This document shows positions 1 through 13,800 of a stretch of DNA of 64,000 bases, one piece after another (the first letter of the stretch is position 1; each line of letters opens with the position of its first letter). This DNA comes from Congeria kusceri. Taxonomy: Eukaryota; Mollusca; Bivalvia; Myida; Dreissenidae. The position numbers and the translations under genes are program-made. The notes under the pieces were generated by a model. The model was not told where the DNA came from and searched no databases. It was given only the letters and a program-made list of their open reading frames with translations. Where the stretch lies: NCBI GenBank assembly GCA_027627225.1, contig CM051034.1:9736761-9800760 (forward strand), in the 5' to 3' direction.

Positions 1-810
1 ATATAACACAAGTTAATTATAGTCCGGACAAGAGAAAAGCTGATTTTGAACTTGGACCTGTAAGTGCGACCTTTACCTTTAACATATGTACCTGGTTTAT
101 GGTCTAATTACCCCAAAACGGAAGTCAAATCCTCTGGGGTACAGTTAGATAATAAGCACATATGGTGGAGTGCAGGATGCATAGAATTTGTAAAATACAG
201 TTTAAATGATATGTTTTGGTATCATTTTCAAGGTATATATGTAAGCAATAAGAAAAACAAGCATTTTTTGTGCACCACTTTGTCTAGTGGTTCCAAGCTT
301 CATAACGTTTGGTCCATGTATTCATGCGCAAGATGGCAGCCTATATGCCTGTGAAAATCGGTGTGTTTTTTCTAAGGTAAATATGTTGAGTTACAACGCA
401 TATACCTTTTTGACATGCTGTTTTTTCAAAAGGTTATGTGCTCATCTTTCCAACAATGTATGGTGATATATAGGAAAGTAGCTTGGTGATGGTGAAAAAT
501 GAGATCAAACATTGAACATTTTATATGTAACGAAGAAGGAATTTATTTGCGCATGCTTAACCTTATATGCACTTCCTGTTGGTTCACTGATATAGGTTGA
601 CATTGGTGCCAGATAGTTTTTAAAATCCATGGCAAAGTGTCAATTTTGCCCTTTGACCTCTGATATGACCTCGACTTTTGACCTAGGGACCTGATTCATG
701 AGCGGTACACACCAGCTCATTTCAGCAAACATTTGTGCTAAGTAATTCTACGATCCCTCCATCCATGGCCAACTTATAGTGTGGACAAACAAAAATGCCA
801 AATTATAATC
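1..810. other. Intergenic, no gene recognised
   Basis: AT-rich sequence with no exon-like segment flanked by credible splice sites. A 96-codon open frame at 64-354 has no recognisable domain, no GC rise and poor coding character, so I do not call it. The region is probably decayed repeat or simple intergenic DNA. Confidence 0.5.
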
Positions 811-1485
811 AAAGGGCAATTACTAACTGAAAACTCACCAGACCGGAACGACCTGACAATACGCGCATGTCCTCTTGGTAAGGATGCTGCATATAATGTT
901 TCATTAAATTCCAGTTGTTAGGACCTGAGATCTCGCGCGGAAAGGAAAATACTCCTTTTAAATGTATTATTTTCAATATAAAAAGGGCAATAGCTCCCTG
1001 AAAAATCATCAGACCAGAACGACCTGACAATATGCGCATGCCCCCTTGGCATGGATGCTGCATATCAAGTTTCATTGAAATCCAGTAGTTAGCTATTGAG
1101 ATCTGGTGTGGAAACGAACATATTTCATTAACATGTATTATCTTTAATATAAAAAGGGAAATAACTTCCTGAAAAATCAACGGACTGGAACGACCTGACG
1201 ATAAGCGCATGTCTATTCTATAGGATGCTTCATATACAAAATTTCATTCAATTCGGGTCGTTAGTTCCCGAGATCTCGCGCGGAAACGAAGTACCGGACA
1301 GACGGAAAGACGGACGGACGGAGGGACAGACGGCCGGACGGACGGACATGGAGTCTGATGGATCAAATCATCGGGGACATTTGTTTCACAGACGGACAAA
1401 CTGAATTGCAGCAAAATTAGAATTCGGACGGACAAAGCGGCGACTGTATGCTCCTCCATTTTGGGTAGCATAAAAATGTTGTTAG
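811..1485. mobile_element. Monomer-array element with ACGG tract (pearl/HINE-like)
   Basis: About three direct copies of a ~170-bp monomer lie at roughly 811-980, 985-1150 and 1155-1290. Each carries the words ACGACCTGACAATA and GAGATCTCGCGCGGAAACG or close variants. They are followed by an ACGG-type tetranucleotide tract at 1295-1350 and a short tail ending near GGGTAGCATAAAAA. Internal ~160-bp repeats plus an ACGG microsatellite and a conserved 3' end is the architecture described for bivalve pearl elements and non-autonomous Helentrons (HINEs). That assignment is by analogy; I cannot see a transposase or the exact termini. Open frames across it on the minus strand are by-products of the repeats. 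Confidence 0.6.
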
Positions 1486-1524
1486 AAGCAAAATCTAGTT
1501 TATTGTAATGCGGCGAAGTATCAT

Positions 1525-1735
1525 GAACAATAGACCTTTCCAGATTTTGCTACGAATAATTAAAACACCTTCCCAGCTATTGTTATTTAGTATTTATTTC
1601 CATAGATCGAATAACCACGTGCTCTTTTGAGTAAAATTGTTTAACCGTTAAACACGTGATATCCCAGTGCAATGATTGCATAAAATTGCAGATCAATTTG
1701 CTTATAAATGATGAACATTTATGGAAGCGTCTTTT
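1525..1735 (+). repeat. Dispersed CACGTG-containing repeat, copy 1
   Basis: Contains the block ACCACGTGCTCTTTTG, then TTAACCGTTAAACACGTGAT, then ATAAAATTGCAGATCAATTTGC. Related copies lie near 7125-7265, 13700-13870 and 47470-47700. The order of blocks and the spacing of the two CACGTG sites are kept, so this is an interspersed family rather than chance E-boxes. No coding capacity is visible. Confidence 0.6.
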
Positions 1736-1838
1736 ACATAACAACGTTTACAACATTCTCAACTTTCTAATGTTTCACTGCTCACCGGATATAACACATT
1801 CCAATTTATTGTTCTAATATTTTACTGTAAGTAAATAT

Positions 1839-2347
1839 TAAAGGGACTATGTCAACGAACAATTTTCTATCGATTGCACTATTATTTATATTATTTGATA
1901 GAGATGCGCTGTACTGAGACATGTGCATTAACTAAATAACAAATAATATAGTACACAATAAGATATTTGATACAAACAAATTAGCCAAAACGTCTGAAAA
2001 ATTAAAACCCCTAGCGGGATTCGAACTCACGACTTAGTAGCCATACGAAGAAATAACAGTAGACAGTGGTTTTACCAACTGCGCTATAATGCTTGGAAAG
2101 GAGTCGTGTTTAAACTATGGTTATACAAAATGCTCACAATTCTGGCGTCAAAATGTAAACAGGAAAAGAGCCAAACAAACAAAACCCTTATTATAAATTG
2201 ATTTTTATCTCAGAATGCCTACACTCTTTTCCCATTAGGTATACCCTGTTTTAACCGTTATTATATGCCAGTATTAATATCTAAATTTCATTTTTTTTTT
2301 AAAGAGATTGCCCCCTTGAGGCCCTTTTCGATGAATGGTCCCTTTAA
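1839..2347 (-). mobile_element. tRNA-derived SINE-like element in TTAAAGGGAC ends
   Basis: On the minus strand around 2100-1985 there is a degenerate tRNA-like head. It has an A-box-like TAGCGCAGTTGG and a B-box-like GAGTTCGAATCCCG, the two internal RNA polymerase III promoter elements. The block is bounded by inverted words: TTAAAGGGACTATG at 1839 and ATGGTCCCTTTAA ending at 2346. It could be a SINE, or a small inverted-repeat element carrying a tRNA-like sequence. It is not an intact tRNA gene, because the acceptor stem does not pair. Confidence 0.5.
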
Positions 2348-3540
2348 CATTTATTACACGTTATTTGATTGGCTCAGCGACACACCTTTGAAAGAAAATC
2401 ATACATGATGTTGCACAGTTTTTACTTCACCTGCGCAAATATATATTTAAAAAAAAGATTATATTGCACGGTAACTAAAAATAGCTTATTTGGAATCCCA
2501 ATAAAAGTGCGAATTTTGCCGAGGCTCGTTTCGTTCAATTACGTATTGTCCCGAAGTAAGAGTCGGTAATACTCGCGCAGCGAACAGTGATCTCCCGTTA
2601 AAATTAAAATAAGGGAAGTAACCGAATTATATATTTTTGTTCTGATATTAATATTGGAACAAATAAATGTGTGTTGTTCTTTATTCTTAAAACGCCATCA
2701 GCTATCAATTATTTTATAAGTCATATAATAAAACAAGTATGGACTTTATAGCTGTGCAATATCATGTAATGGTGCACAGCAACAAGTCCATATTTGTATA
2801 ATATTGTACAGTGCGGATCGCAGCACGACAGCTCTCCTTCTCCTCCTGTCCATATCTATGGAAGCGTCCGAGATAAAAATAAATAAATATATATACCCTT
2901 ATTTACGTAAACTCCATGGTACCGGGTTGGTCGTTACCAACTATAAGTCAGAATTACGAGTTACTAAGTCATAATTACGAGACATTTAAGTCCAAACTAC
3001 GAGTTATTAAATTGTTATTAAATTACGAGAAAGCTTAGTCATAATTACAAGCTATTAAGTCGTAATTAAGAACCATTATTTAGATGTAATTACAATATAA
3101 AATAATTTTCAAGCTGGCACGAGGACCATGTCATACTTAATCTACGACACTGAAACAAAAATGTTTTAAAACACTGGCGATATTCGAATGCGAAGACCAG
3201 TACATATTTTAAAAGTATCAAATAACAAAATTACGCATAAAGACATGTACACGCAAACTGTAAATTTCACATTAATTATAAAGTAAGGTAACTGCAAAAC
3301 AAGAACACATGAAACCTAAACTTGTAATGCTATATCAAGTAAGTCAATATATATGTGTGGGCATTATGCATTAACAAAACGGGCGCTATCGTTTTACACG
3401 TGTACGTTTACACATTCATAAAAATACATTTCTACGGTTTGCACGCGTATCTCGTGATGTTTTAGTGTACGCGAAGGAGGCCCGTCAGCACTAAAACTAC
3501 CGATAGACTCAATCAAGGTTTCACATTATTACCTCCACCA
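2348..3540. other. Intergenic with short degenerate repeats
   Basis: No gene recognised. At 2939-3075 there are about six degenerate copies of a ~20-bp word related to ATTACGAGTTATTAAGTC. The remainder is AT-rich, with short open frames that lack splice context or protein sense. Confidence 0.4.
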
Positions 3541-3554
3541 AGAAGATTATGTTT

Positions 3555-3645
3555 TTGAAGTTTGTCTGCCTGTCTGTCTGTCTGTCTGTCCGTCTGTCCG
3601 TCTGTCCGTCCGTCCGTCCGTCCGTCCGTCTGTCTGTCTATTTGT
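3555..3645. repeat. (CTGT)n/(CCGT)n microsatellite
   Basis: About 90 bp of tetranucleotide repeat shifting from CTGT to CCGT and back. Similar tracts occur next to monomer-array elements elsewhere in this window (1295-1350, 62196-62230), so it is probably the microsatellite part of a decayed element. Confidence 0.8.
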
Positions 3646-3726
3646 TCGTAATTAACATTACGCACACGGTTATATAGGGATAAGCATGAAACTTTCTGTG
3701 AAGGTTGGAAATGGGACAATAAACTG

Positions 3727-3911
3727 TTGATTGCATTGTGGTGGTGATACGAATCACGTCTATAAACAATTGATTGCATTGTGGTGGTGATACGAATCAC
3801 GTCTATAAACAATTGATTGCATTGTGGTGGTGATACGAATCACGTCTATAAACAATTGATTGCATTGTGGTGGTGATACGAATCACGTCTATAAACAATT
3901 GATTGCATTGT
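3727..3911. repeat. 43-bp minisatellite
   Basis: Four nearly perfect direct copies of a 43-bp unit beginning TTGATTGCATTGTGGTGG, plus a partial fifth, with almost no divergence between copies. It lies in intergenic DNA about 1 kb upstream of the first gene. Near-identity suggests recent expansion or homogenisation. Confidence 0.9.
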
Positions 3912-4831
3912 GGTGCTGATCCGGATTACCGTCTGGATCCAGATGTTCAAAGATTTTTTATTATTGGAAGGGCAACTTTCCATATTGTGCTGATTAACTT
4001 AAAACATACCTATCACTTGGGGAACAAGCTGCCTTGGCGGTGGTGTGCGCCCCCATTGTGCTTTCTTACAAAAGCAACGTTGACGAATAAACTTACTGAA
4101 TTCAAATCACGTATTTTACAAGTAAATGGGCATTTATTGCCACACCCATAGACGAGCATGATAACTTCGTTAAGTACTTTCTCTTACTCGTGTGATGCCA
4201 ATTTAACTGGGGTTTGCAATTGTCAGACAAGGCCAGTGCTGGCCAGATGCACATGTGTTTGATGTGCTAAGATGCTAGTAAACGGCTTAAGTTCCACGTG
4301 TAGTAAGTATCTTGTTCTTATTCATTCGATGCCAATTTAAATGGGTCGTGCAATACAACCGCTAGTCAGACAATGTCACCGCTTGTCGTAAGTGTCTGAC
4401 AAAAACTAACGGGTATCTGACAGGAATTATGACATGTCACAAACATGTGTGTGGTACTTCGGGCCAGAAAGTAGCGAATTAGCTAAGGTTTAGTGATTGT
4501 CAAGTTTTTGTTAATGTAAAAAGCACCAATTAATGTATCCCTACCGTATCAATGGTTCAGATATGCTGAGTGTGTTTTCATTGTAAAGAAGCACAGTTTG
4601 TATTTTGAGATGTTAGAACTTATAGATCTACGTAATAATCCATGAATGTGATTGCAACATTATATATATAACAACAAACTTAGCATAGTCAGAATTACGT
4701 GTACATATATAAACATATATTGGCGATAAGAAAATCTTGAAACGGTAGTTATGCCTAGGTGAAGCGATGGGACAGTTTTCACTCTGTCGGGCCTCATTTC
4801 AACATATGTCGATGTCTCCGAGGCGCACGGT
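3912..4831. other. Intergenic region upstream of the secreted GAGQ-repeat gene
   Basis: No gene called. An 82-codon open frame at 3903-4151 starts inside the 43-bp minisatellite and shows no domain. The last ~100 bp would be the proximal promoter of the gene starting at 4899. Confidence 0.4.
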
Positions 4832-4839
4832 TATATAAA
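4832..4839 (+). promoter_or_regulatory. TATA box of the GAGQ-repeat secreted protein gene
   Basis: TATATAAA followed by a G-rich step, 67 bp upstream of the ATG at 4899. This predicts transcription starting near 4860-4866 with a short 5' UTR of about 35-40 nt. Position and sequence fit a strong focused core promoter. Inference from consensus only. Confidence 0.65.
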
Positions 4840-4898
4840 GGGGGCAGTTCCGCAGTTCTAGTCTTTCCGAGATAGTAGCTGCTCACGACAGAAGAACC

Positions 4899-7800
4899 AT
4901 GAAGCTGTTAGTTCTCTGTGTAGTCCTTTTGCAAGGTCAGTAACACGTTTTATTGCTTTGTAATTTCTTTTATAGTTCATTAATTAGCGCTTGCATACTT
5001 CATTGTCGCATTAATCCGATACCGTCATATTTGCCTTTGGCTATGCGTCTTTACGTGTTTATTTAAATAACTTGACTGATAATGCTCAATTGTGTCTCTG
5101 GGTTGCGTTTGGTTTGGCTGCGGTCATGTATAGTGTCGCGCATGTGTTTCATTCGGTATGCATCTCGGAATAAAATCATTTATTGACCTTTAATCTTATG
5201 GGTCGCAAGTTAAATGTAATTGTGTCTGTCTTTAATAATGTTGGACTGCTATATATTTAGAGGCCATTTGCATGACAGTACACGTTACTGGAGGCAGTCC
5301 GTAGGAAATGTCTTCGCAGTAGGCTAAGCATTTTTGCACTGTTAGTTGGCAAGTACTTGTAGGCACCAAGAAAAATCACTTAATTAAGCTATTCCGTTGT
5401 TTTTACCTCATTAAAATAGGCACGAAACGCTTGACCTAATTAATATACCTACCAGTCGCTGTTGGAATCTAAACAACTCTTGTTACAGGTCAACTTCAAA
5501 TGTCCTTCCTGACCATAAACACGTGGCCGTTCTGAACCGAATTAAATACTTGACAAAGCTTAGTCAGAAAAGTTATTACGTTTTTATGCCCCCGAAGAAG
5601 GGCATATTAAAATCGAACCGTGCGGCCGTCTGTCAGCCTGTTTGTCCGTCCGGCCAAGGTTAAAGTTTTTTATGAAGTCCAATATCTTGAATACTATCAA
5701 AAGTATTTACTTTATACTTGCTTGAGAAATTGACCTTTTTTCAACTTAGAAATTGCGCTTTAGTTCAAATTTCACAATATCTACAAGAGGTATTGACTTG
5801 AAACACAAAATAAACAGCACAGTTATGAACCCATTCTGTAGACAAGATAAGGTAACTATATGAAGAATTTTGGTGGAGTTATTGCCCTTTTCTCAACTTA
5901 GATATTTTTGCTTTAGTTATCTATACAGGTAGTTCTGGCTTCCATAACTTAAAATGTCGCTTTTTATATTTTTTGACTTTGCGCGACATAAAAGTTATGG
6001 AGCAAACCCCATAGTAAAGTGAAAATGAAAATCTCGTAGTAACGTGATAAAACAACAATGGCGGCGTAATTGTACATTGTGTGCTGATCAGAGTTATTTT
6101 CAGGTATTATTCGATGTATTTGACAATTTCGATTCTCAAAACACGCCACACGTAAAAAATTTATTTGGACTCACCCGTATATGTAGTGATTTCCTCCAGA
6201 AATTGCAAAATAATGGATTTATAGCGTGACATAAATATGTTACGACTCTGGTTGACTTTCGATACGGGGTTGGCTTCAGCTAACAGGTCTAGTCAGTACT
6301 ATATACACTGTTCGCTGAAGTTTCTTTAGCTACTATAAAGATATCGACTTGAAATTTTCAAAATCATGACAGTGATAAACTTTTTCTATAAACAAAAGCA
6401 TACAGTACTATCAAATATGAGGAAGTTGAGCGTCCAGCACCTGTAGGCGGTGATCTTGTTTTTTTTCTTCAATATTGCTTGCATTTTCCACCGGTCCTCT
6501 ATCAGTTTTATTTCCATGTGACCTTAATAAATTACAACTTATGTATGTACGGTCATCTTGATGTGTCCTCTTAAGTATCCAGAGGATCCAGCCAGATGGG
6601 AAATGATTTTAACGAAATTTCGCATTGTTTATTTTATCAGTTGTTAAATTTTAGTCAAACGCACAAAAAACATGCGTCTTATTGACTTGTAACGTGGTAT
6701 AAGTATGTAGAAAATCGCAATGTAGACATCTGTCGTTACGGTTAATAGCTACAACGAAAACACAAATAACGCTGGCTGTTACCTTGGTTACAAACTATGA
6801 TTGTGCATGATTTCCACGAGGGGCATGTGGTTTAAAGTACAATTTTGCCACCCATGTGTTTTCTAAAATTCTTAAAATGGATATTATCATTAGAAATCAT
6901 CATTTAATTACCAAATTAACAAAAGTAATAATCGTGGTCAAACTTAGTCAAAAACGTAAATGATAAATTTATAAGTTAAATAAGTATTACAAGATGATAC
7001 ATTTGATATATTTATAAAAAGCATTTACTATAACGACTACGGTCGCCTTATTAACATTTGCTTATATTCCGTATACTATTGACATTTCCATTTTTGCCTC
7101 TAACAGTGATTTTAACTCCTTTAGGGCTATTGTTAAATGAATAATTTTCAATTTGTCGATAATAGCAAGTTTTACCACGTGCTCTTTGCAAAAAAGGTCA
7201 ACGATTAAACACGTGATTGGACAAAGTTCTTATTTGCTACCACGTGTACATTAATTTCGTAAGTTTAATGATGTTGAACTGAACTGTCGCATATTTATAG
7301 ATTGAATTATTACAGTAAAGTGGTGTCCAATTGAATCTTAATGGAACGTCAGAGTAAGCAAAAAAGTAACACAAATTTACCTGTATTTATATTTTCAAAG
7401 GTAAATTTCATGAGATTGAAAAACGGTATGTTCCAACTTTTGCAAATTTCCGCTATCACATGTCATCGCTGTACTGTACATTAATAACTGGATACCTTTA
7501 CTGTAACCTTTCAGTCTCTGCCAATTCGCGGAATGACAAGCAGGACCTCTTGGCTGTGCTGCGTAAAACGCTGGAAGCCTTGGACAATAAGCGAGCTGGT
7601 ACCCGGCCAGCGCCCTCCAACAGTCAGAACGTTGGCGAGACCGGAAGTGTCGATTCTCGAACGCACTCGGGAGCCCAAAACACAGGACCGTTTACGCTAA
7701 TCACGAATCTGGATACTGGAGCAGACGCTCACGTAGTTTCTGGTACAGCCAGCCCGGGTTCTGGATTAGATTCCGGATTTGGCACCGGACAGGGTGCCGG

Positions 7801-10800
7801 ACAGGGTGCCGGACAGGGTGCCGGACAGGGTGCCGGACAGGGTGCCGGACAGGGTGCCGGACAGGGTGCCGGACAGGGTGCCGGACAGGGTGCCGGACAG
7901 GGTGCCGGACAGGGTGCCGGACAGGGTGCCGGAATTGGTGCCGGATTTGGTGCCGGATTTGGTGCCGGATTTGGTACCGGAGATGGTCCTGGATACGAAA
8001 CTGAATACGGATCTGGAGTGGGACATATGAATGGTGAAATGGCAAGTGATACAACCGAACCTCCACAGTACGGTCCCGAGTACTACTACAGGTAAGTGTG
8101 CATCAGTATCACTAACTTCATGACGGTTCTTCTTACACTTGCATAACACGCCCATAATATTAATTACTCGTAGCCATTTGGGATGCGTACATCTTGTTCA
8201 CTGTTGGTATCGCATAATAACCACATAGTATATTAAAACTACCGGTACTATACTTTTGTGATGTTGATTTCCTTAGCAACTTACTTATACGAACTTTCAT
8301 TTACAACCCCGGGTACTATCAAATAGGAGAAAGTCGAGCGTCCAGCACCAGTAGGTGGTTTCCTGTTAATTTCTAAGATAAAATATATTCTTGATGAATT
8401 TTTATGTTCATTGGATGGTCTTCTAAAAAACCCTGCACATATAGTTCTGTTTCAGTGCACAAGATGGCCAGCAGAGCTAAAAATAGACTTACGGTCTAAA
8501 AAAAACATTTTCTTCTAAACCCGTGGCTAGATTTAAAAAATAATTTCACACAAATATTCATTTTGCTATCCTCGAAAACACTTTTCCCAATGGTTCCAGT
8601 CCACTGCACAAAATGGCCGCTAGAGCTGGAAAAACAGAATTTTGCGTGAAGAATTTTGCGTTAAAAATTCTGTATTTCTGTGATATTTTCAAAAGGTTCT
8701 TCGTCAATGTTGATGAAGCTTCAGGCAAATGTTCTCAGGTGGATCCTCGACCAAACCTTAGCAGCGGCTCCGGCTTCAGTGTTACAAGATAGCCGCCATA
8801 GCTAGAAAAAACAACAACATTTTCTTAACTGTAGATAGAATTTTCAAATAATTTGACACCACTGTCTTTGCATACATCAAGATCTACATAAACATGATAC
8901 TTTTCCTAATCATGATCGGCTTGTACATTTTACCTTCAGCGAAATAACAAATCTGGCTTGAATGCTGTTGCCGCATTCTATACTAATCAAAATTCCTAAC
9001 GCATGACATATCCAAAGTTCCTTATATACATAATAAAGATAATAACATACAGTTACGGGTAATCAAACGAAGATACAATGATATGCAAACATGTTCCAAT
9101 AGTAAACCGAACAGTGTACACAATAAAGTATGAATCAAAAACGCGCACAAGGGAGATAATAAAAAAATCACACACGTCATTAATGGTTATGCCCCCTCCT
9201 TTCATTCGGTACCTCAGTGCATCTCCAACACGTAGAAATAACAAAAGTTGTCACCATGTCCAAAGGAATGGTAATACCTCCCGGTTTTTCCTTGCGTTTT
9301 CCTATGTATTTCCTATGTGATGCGTTAAGAGTTTTGATTAGTATATTTCTTGTTAGATTAATATTCTTGTTCGTTGCTGAGAAAGCAGTTATCAGGTATT
9401 TGTATTTGGATTATCCAACTTATATCAAATTCAGGGCAGTTCAGTCCTTTCTGTGAAAATGTCAACCGTCCCTACAGTAGATCACGAAGTGTCAGTATTG
9501 TATACGTTCAGCTTCCAGGACACTTCGTTCGAGGACTTGGAGGCGGAGTTCATCTTCCCCGGCGGCAACTTCCTGACGGAGCTGATGATGCGGGGTTTCG
9601 AGGGGGAATGGGACTGGAACACTGTGACGAGTACGTAGCTACAATGTCAGGCCTTTTACATAGTAAAGTTTGACAATTCTGAGAAGGTCCATAGTTCAAC
9701 ACTGGTTAGTACTGTTACCACGTTTATAACGCTGTTCATACAGTGCATATAATACCGGTATATAATTTTGAATTAACCGACTAATTCAAAAGCATATACC
9801 AAAACCATATTTATTTTAAAATGCAAACTTATCCCTGTAATATCGCTACTGTGCACATTACATATTTTAAACCTTTTGTACTTGAAGGCTACATAGACTT
9901 GAACAACTGTAACTTCAAAGACTTCGCGCCCAAGATGTCCCAGGTGATGCGCATCGTCAAGGACCCCGAGGCCGTTGCTATGATGTTCACGCGCCTGGTA
10001 ACAGAGAAAATGTTCCAGGAGCGCTGGAGATGTGCAGCCACAGTTATAGACAGCAGTCTGGCCAGTAAGGAAATATTTAACATGTTTACACCCCAACTGT
10101 TTGTGAAAGATGTGGACTGCGTAGTGTTGGTCCATCCGTCTGTCCGTTCATACATACATCCACCCGTCCGTACTTCCATATTTCGGTTCCGCTCCAGTAG
10201 GCCGTTTCAAAGAGAAACTTAAGTGCAAAAGTTACGTTTAAGACTTTCGTTTTGTTACGACAAAATGTAAGTACGTTTCAAAGACCGAGTCGTAAGTTTA
10301 TACTTCATGCGATTGAATTTCCTGAGCTTACTTGCAAACTTGTTTTTTTTTTCTGGAACCGCGTTTCAGTTGTAAATATTGTTTCAAGTTTTGTCGTTTC
10401 TCTTTAAAACTGCGTACAGATCTTCTTAAATGCCTGGGAGGATTTTTATTATTACTGCACATTATTATTCCCCTTGACAGTCAATGATTGTACATGACCC
10501 ATGCATGTCTGTCAAATGTCAAAGTTCACAGTTGAATGCCATAATCCTTGTCAAAGCAGTATGTGGGTGTTGGTCACCTTTAGTGATTTATCTTAATTTT
10601 ATATCGTACCATGTACATGCCATAAGCAATGTGCCAATGCAATCTAGTTTTCGTCAGGAATGTACCTATGCAATCTAATACAATCTAGTTTTCGTCGTTT
10701 TCGTCACTAATGTACCTATGCAATCTAATACAATCTAGTTTTCGTCGTTTTCGTCACTAATGTACATATGCAATCTAATACAATCAAGTGTTCGTCGTTT

Positions 10801-13800
10801 TCGTCACTAATGTACCCATGCAATCTAGTTTTCGTCACTAATGTAAAACCAGTTCTCTTCATAATGTCTATGGAAAGTGTCTCTGACGCTTTAAAAGAAA
10901 CCATACATTTCGCCTGTGTGTGTGTATATCTTACAATGCTGCAGTAGATTTGTTTTCACGTTGTAAAACATGCATTGACAATTGTTGATTTGTTTCAGAG
11001 TTCATGTACATAAAGCTATACAGCGTCGTTCACCGTTCGGACAACGTCGATTATCTCCGTGAGCGACTCGAGCGTGTTTTCCCGTACAACTTCGGCACTA
11101 CAGGATTGCTGGAGGAGCTCACGACCCGAGTGCTAACGGACTTGCACGGAATGCTAGCGAATAAAACCAACGAATTCATAATGCAGATGGCTCTTAAAGG
11201 TAATGAAAGTTCCTGTTTACAGAACGCAAGTACAGAACGCAAGTAAAAGTAATCGGTCATCGCATGATTGGCAATATTAGATACCTTATATACATTATAT
11301 TCGAACTAAATGCAAGAATAGGTCAAGTTAAAAGTAAAAAATGTACAATGCATGCATTTTAAATGCGGAAATATTGAAGGTTACAAATTTCTAACACTTG
11401 AAAAAAAGTTCCTAGAAGAAATGTATTACAGTCACAAATATATTAGTTTCCCTTAGGTTTTAAGACCCTATAGACTAAAGAAAAATCGCACGCTAAATAA
11501 GAATTGAATCCTTTAACACTGGCCTACAGTTTTAATTAATATATTAAATAAAACACATGCAGACGTGTTCACAAATGTTTACGACAAAAGTCAAATGCAT
11601 TTATGGTCTGTATTAAATACAACAGATTGTGTACTGTTTTTGTTTTCTATTATTTGTCCATTTTAAAAACATGTGTTTAAATACATCGGAAAAAGCATAA
11701 ATATCATTCTGAGATTTTTCCATAGTTACTGCTACGTACTTAACTTTGTACCTTTACCCCAGATGTTGCTGAAATGACGCAGAGCTTTTACGAGAATGCC
11801 GTCGTCAACTTGGAGTTCATTACCAGACATTGGGAGCAATACGACGGTAAACATTTTGTTCACATAGCATTGTGACACAAATATACTTGATGGTAAATTT
11901 GAAAAAGTTGTTAACACCTACTAGCATTCAATAGCTTTGGAATTAACTGCGGTGCACATTCTTACATTACAATTGAGTGTATAATTATTAACGAGAATTG
12001 TGATCACGAGCATAAGAAGATGAATAACGGAGCAAAATTAATATCTTATAAATATTAAGATATATTTATCATTAATATGTCACGCATACATATATGAATA
12101 CAACTTCTTATAAGGAAAACGTATATTTAACATAAATAACTGAATCACACTTGTTAACATAAATAAATTGATAACGTTACGAGGCTAAGATTCCGCTTCA
12201 TTACAGATGCCACGTTTCCGTACCGGTTCTTCTGGCCATTGTATGAAGTCCAGTGCCCCAACCTGACGTATCTACAGACTGTGCATCAATATGCCATCAA
12301 GAAGTTCTTGCTGCAGTATGTATATACCTTCCGTTTGCTTAATAAATGTATGGGTGTTTAGGTTTTACTGTAACGTGTACCTAATATAAATGTATTTTAT
12401 TTGGGAAACGGAATGCCATGGACAACAGTTTGGTACAAGGTATTTGCAAATTATTTGATATTCTCAATGGAGATACTCGATGATTTTCTTTTATATATAC
12501 AAAACTATGTAGTTAGGTTTCACGTTAAAATGAACCAATATACCAAATCATTTATAACCACTTGAATAGAACAATAGCGGTGATATATACAATTTCGGAT
12601 TAAATGTTTCGCTAGAAATGCAAAAGATCATCAAATATTTTAAATATTGATAAAACTATATAAATCATCAGATAAAAGGAAATTAAAGGAAATTTAATCC
12701 CATCCAAACTGAACAATATTTAACTTTGTGGACATACTTTTTTATGTGATTTTTTTAAAGTGTCGACCGTTTTTATATGGTAACTAATTGATACTTTTTT
12801 ACTGTGATTAAATATACCCCTAATCAAAGTGGTAGTATTGTTTGAAACGTACATAAAAGAGTACAAAAAAGCGCACAATGTACTCGTATTAATGACAACA
12901 CTGACGTGCAGTATTTATATTTTGCAGGTTCGAATTCATGACGTTAGAAGGGCTGTGTGGACATCTCACGGAATACTTCATGAAAGTGTCCAACGCACTG
13001 AGCGGCATCTTCCTGCAAGGTTAGCTATTAGCAGAAATAAGGCGTGTCTTGGGAACCCCGGGCTTTATGCATGTGCGTAAACTGTCGTCCCGGATTAGCC
13101 TCTGCAGTCTGCACAGGCTAATCCAGGACGGCACTTTCCGCCTACGGTGGATGTATGTTTTAGGAGAGACTTCCTTGAAAAAGAAAATACCATTAAAAGC
13201 GGAAAGTGCCGTGCGGAATGCACAGGCTAATTTGGAACGACACTCGACGCACATGCATAAAGCCAGGGTTTCCCACGACACGCATCAAATAGAGCTAGCG
13301 GTTACCGTTTGGATGCAAAGAATGAAACCAGAGTCTGATGCTGAAGACTACTTCACTAAAAGTCACACTTATCAGGTGACAACTGATTTACATAAGGTGC
13401 AACAGTTGACGGGCCTCAATTAAAGAGTTCAACGCCTACTCGATGTCTAACAAACAGCTTGCAGAGCATTAATTTTACAAAACATAGCCATGAACTGCCT
13501 GACATTTTGAATGGCGAATCGCATGATCAAAACTCATCCATCCGTCAATTCTGCACCAACTGTAAATACCCTAGGCTATAACTGATTACCTCACCATTAT
13601 TCATTATTAGTATCTCACCATTAAGCATCACCAGTTTCCTACTACACTCAATATACCTCCTTTTCCAGAATTGATCACGAACAGCTTACTATCCACCCGA
13701 GATATTAACTGATTAATTTCCATTCATGTAACATCACAAACACATGGCAAGCTATACCACGTGCTCTTTTATGTAAAATGCGAAAGTAGGTTAACCGTTG

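Noticed and set aside
1985..2100. Functional tRNA gene on the minus strand
   Set aside because: The anticodon region is too long and irregular, and the ends do not form an acceptor stem. It lies inside an element with inverted ends.
3903..4151. 82-codon open frame as a gene
   Set aside because: It starts inside the 43-bp minisatellite and lacks any domain, promoter or splice context.
7701..8155. Open frames on both strands across the GAGQ repeat
   Set aside because: The 12-bp unit keeps every frame open. Only the GAGQ frame continues into non-repeat coding sequence and matches splice phase on both sides.
9374..9673. Longer open frame overlapping exon 9512-9630
   Set aside because: It reads Arg/Gly-rich nonsense. 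The other frame gives a sensible acidic-aromatic peptide that joins both neighbouring exons in phase.
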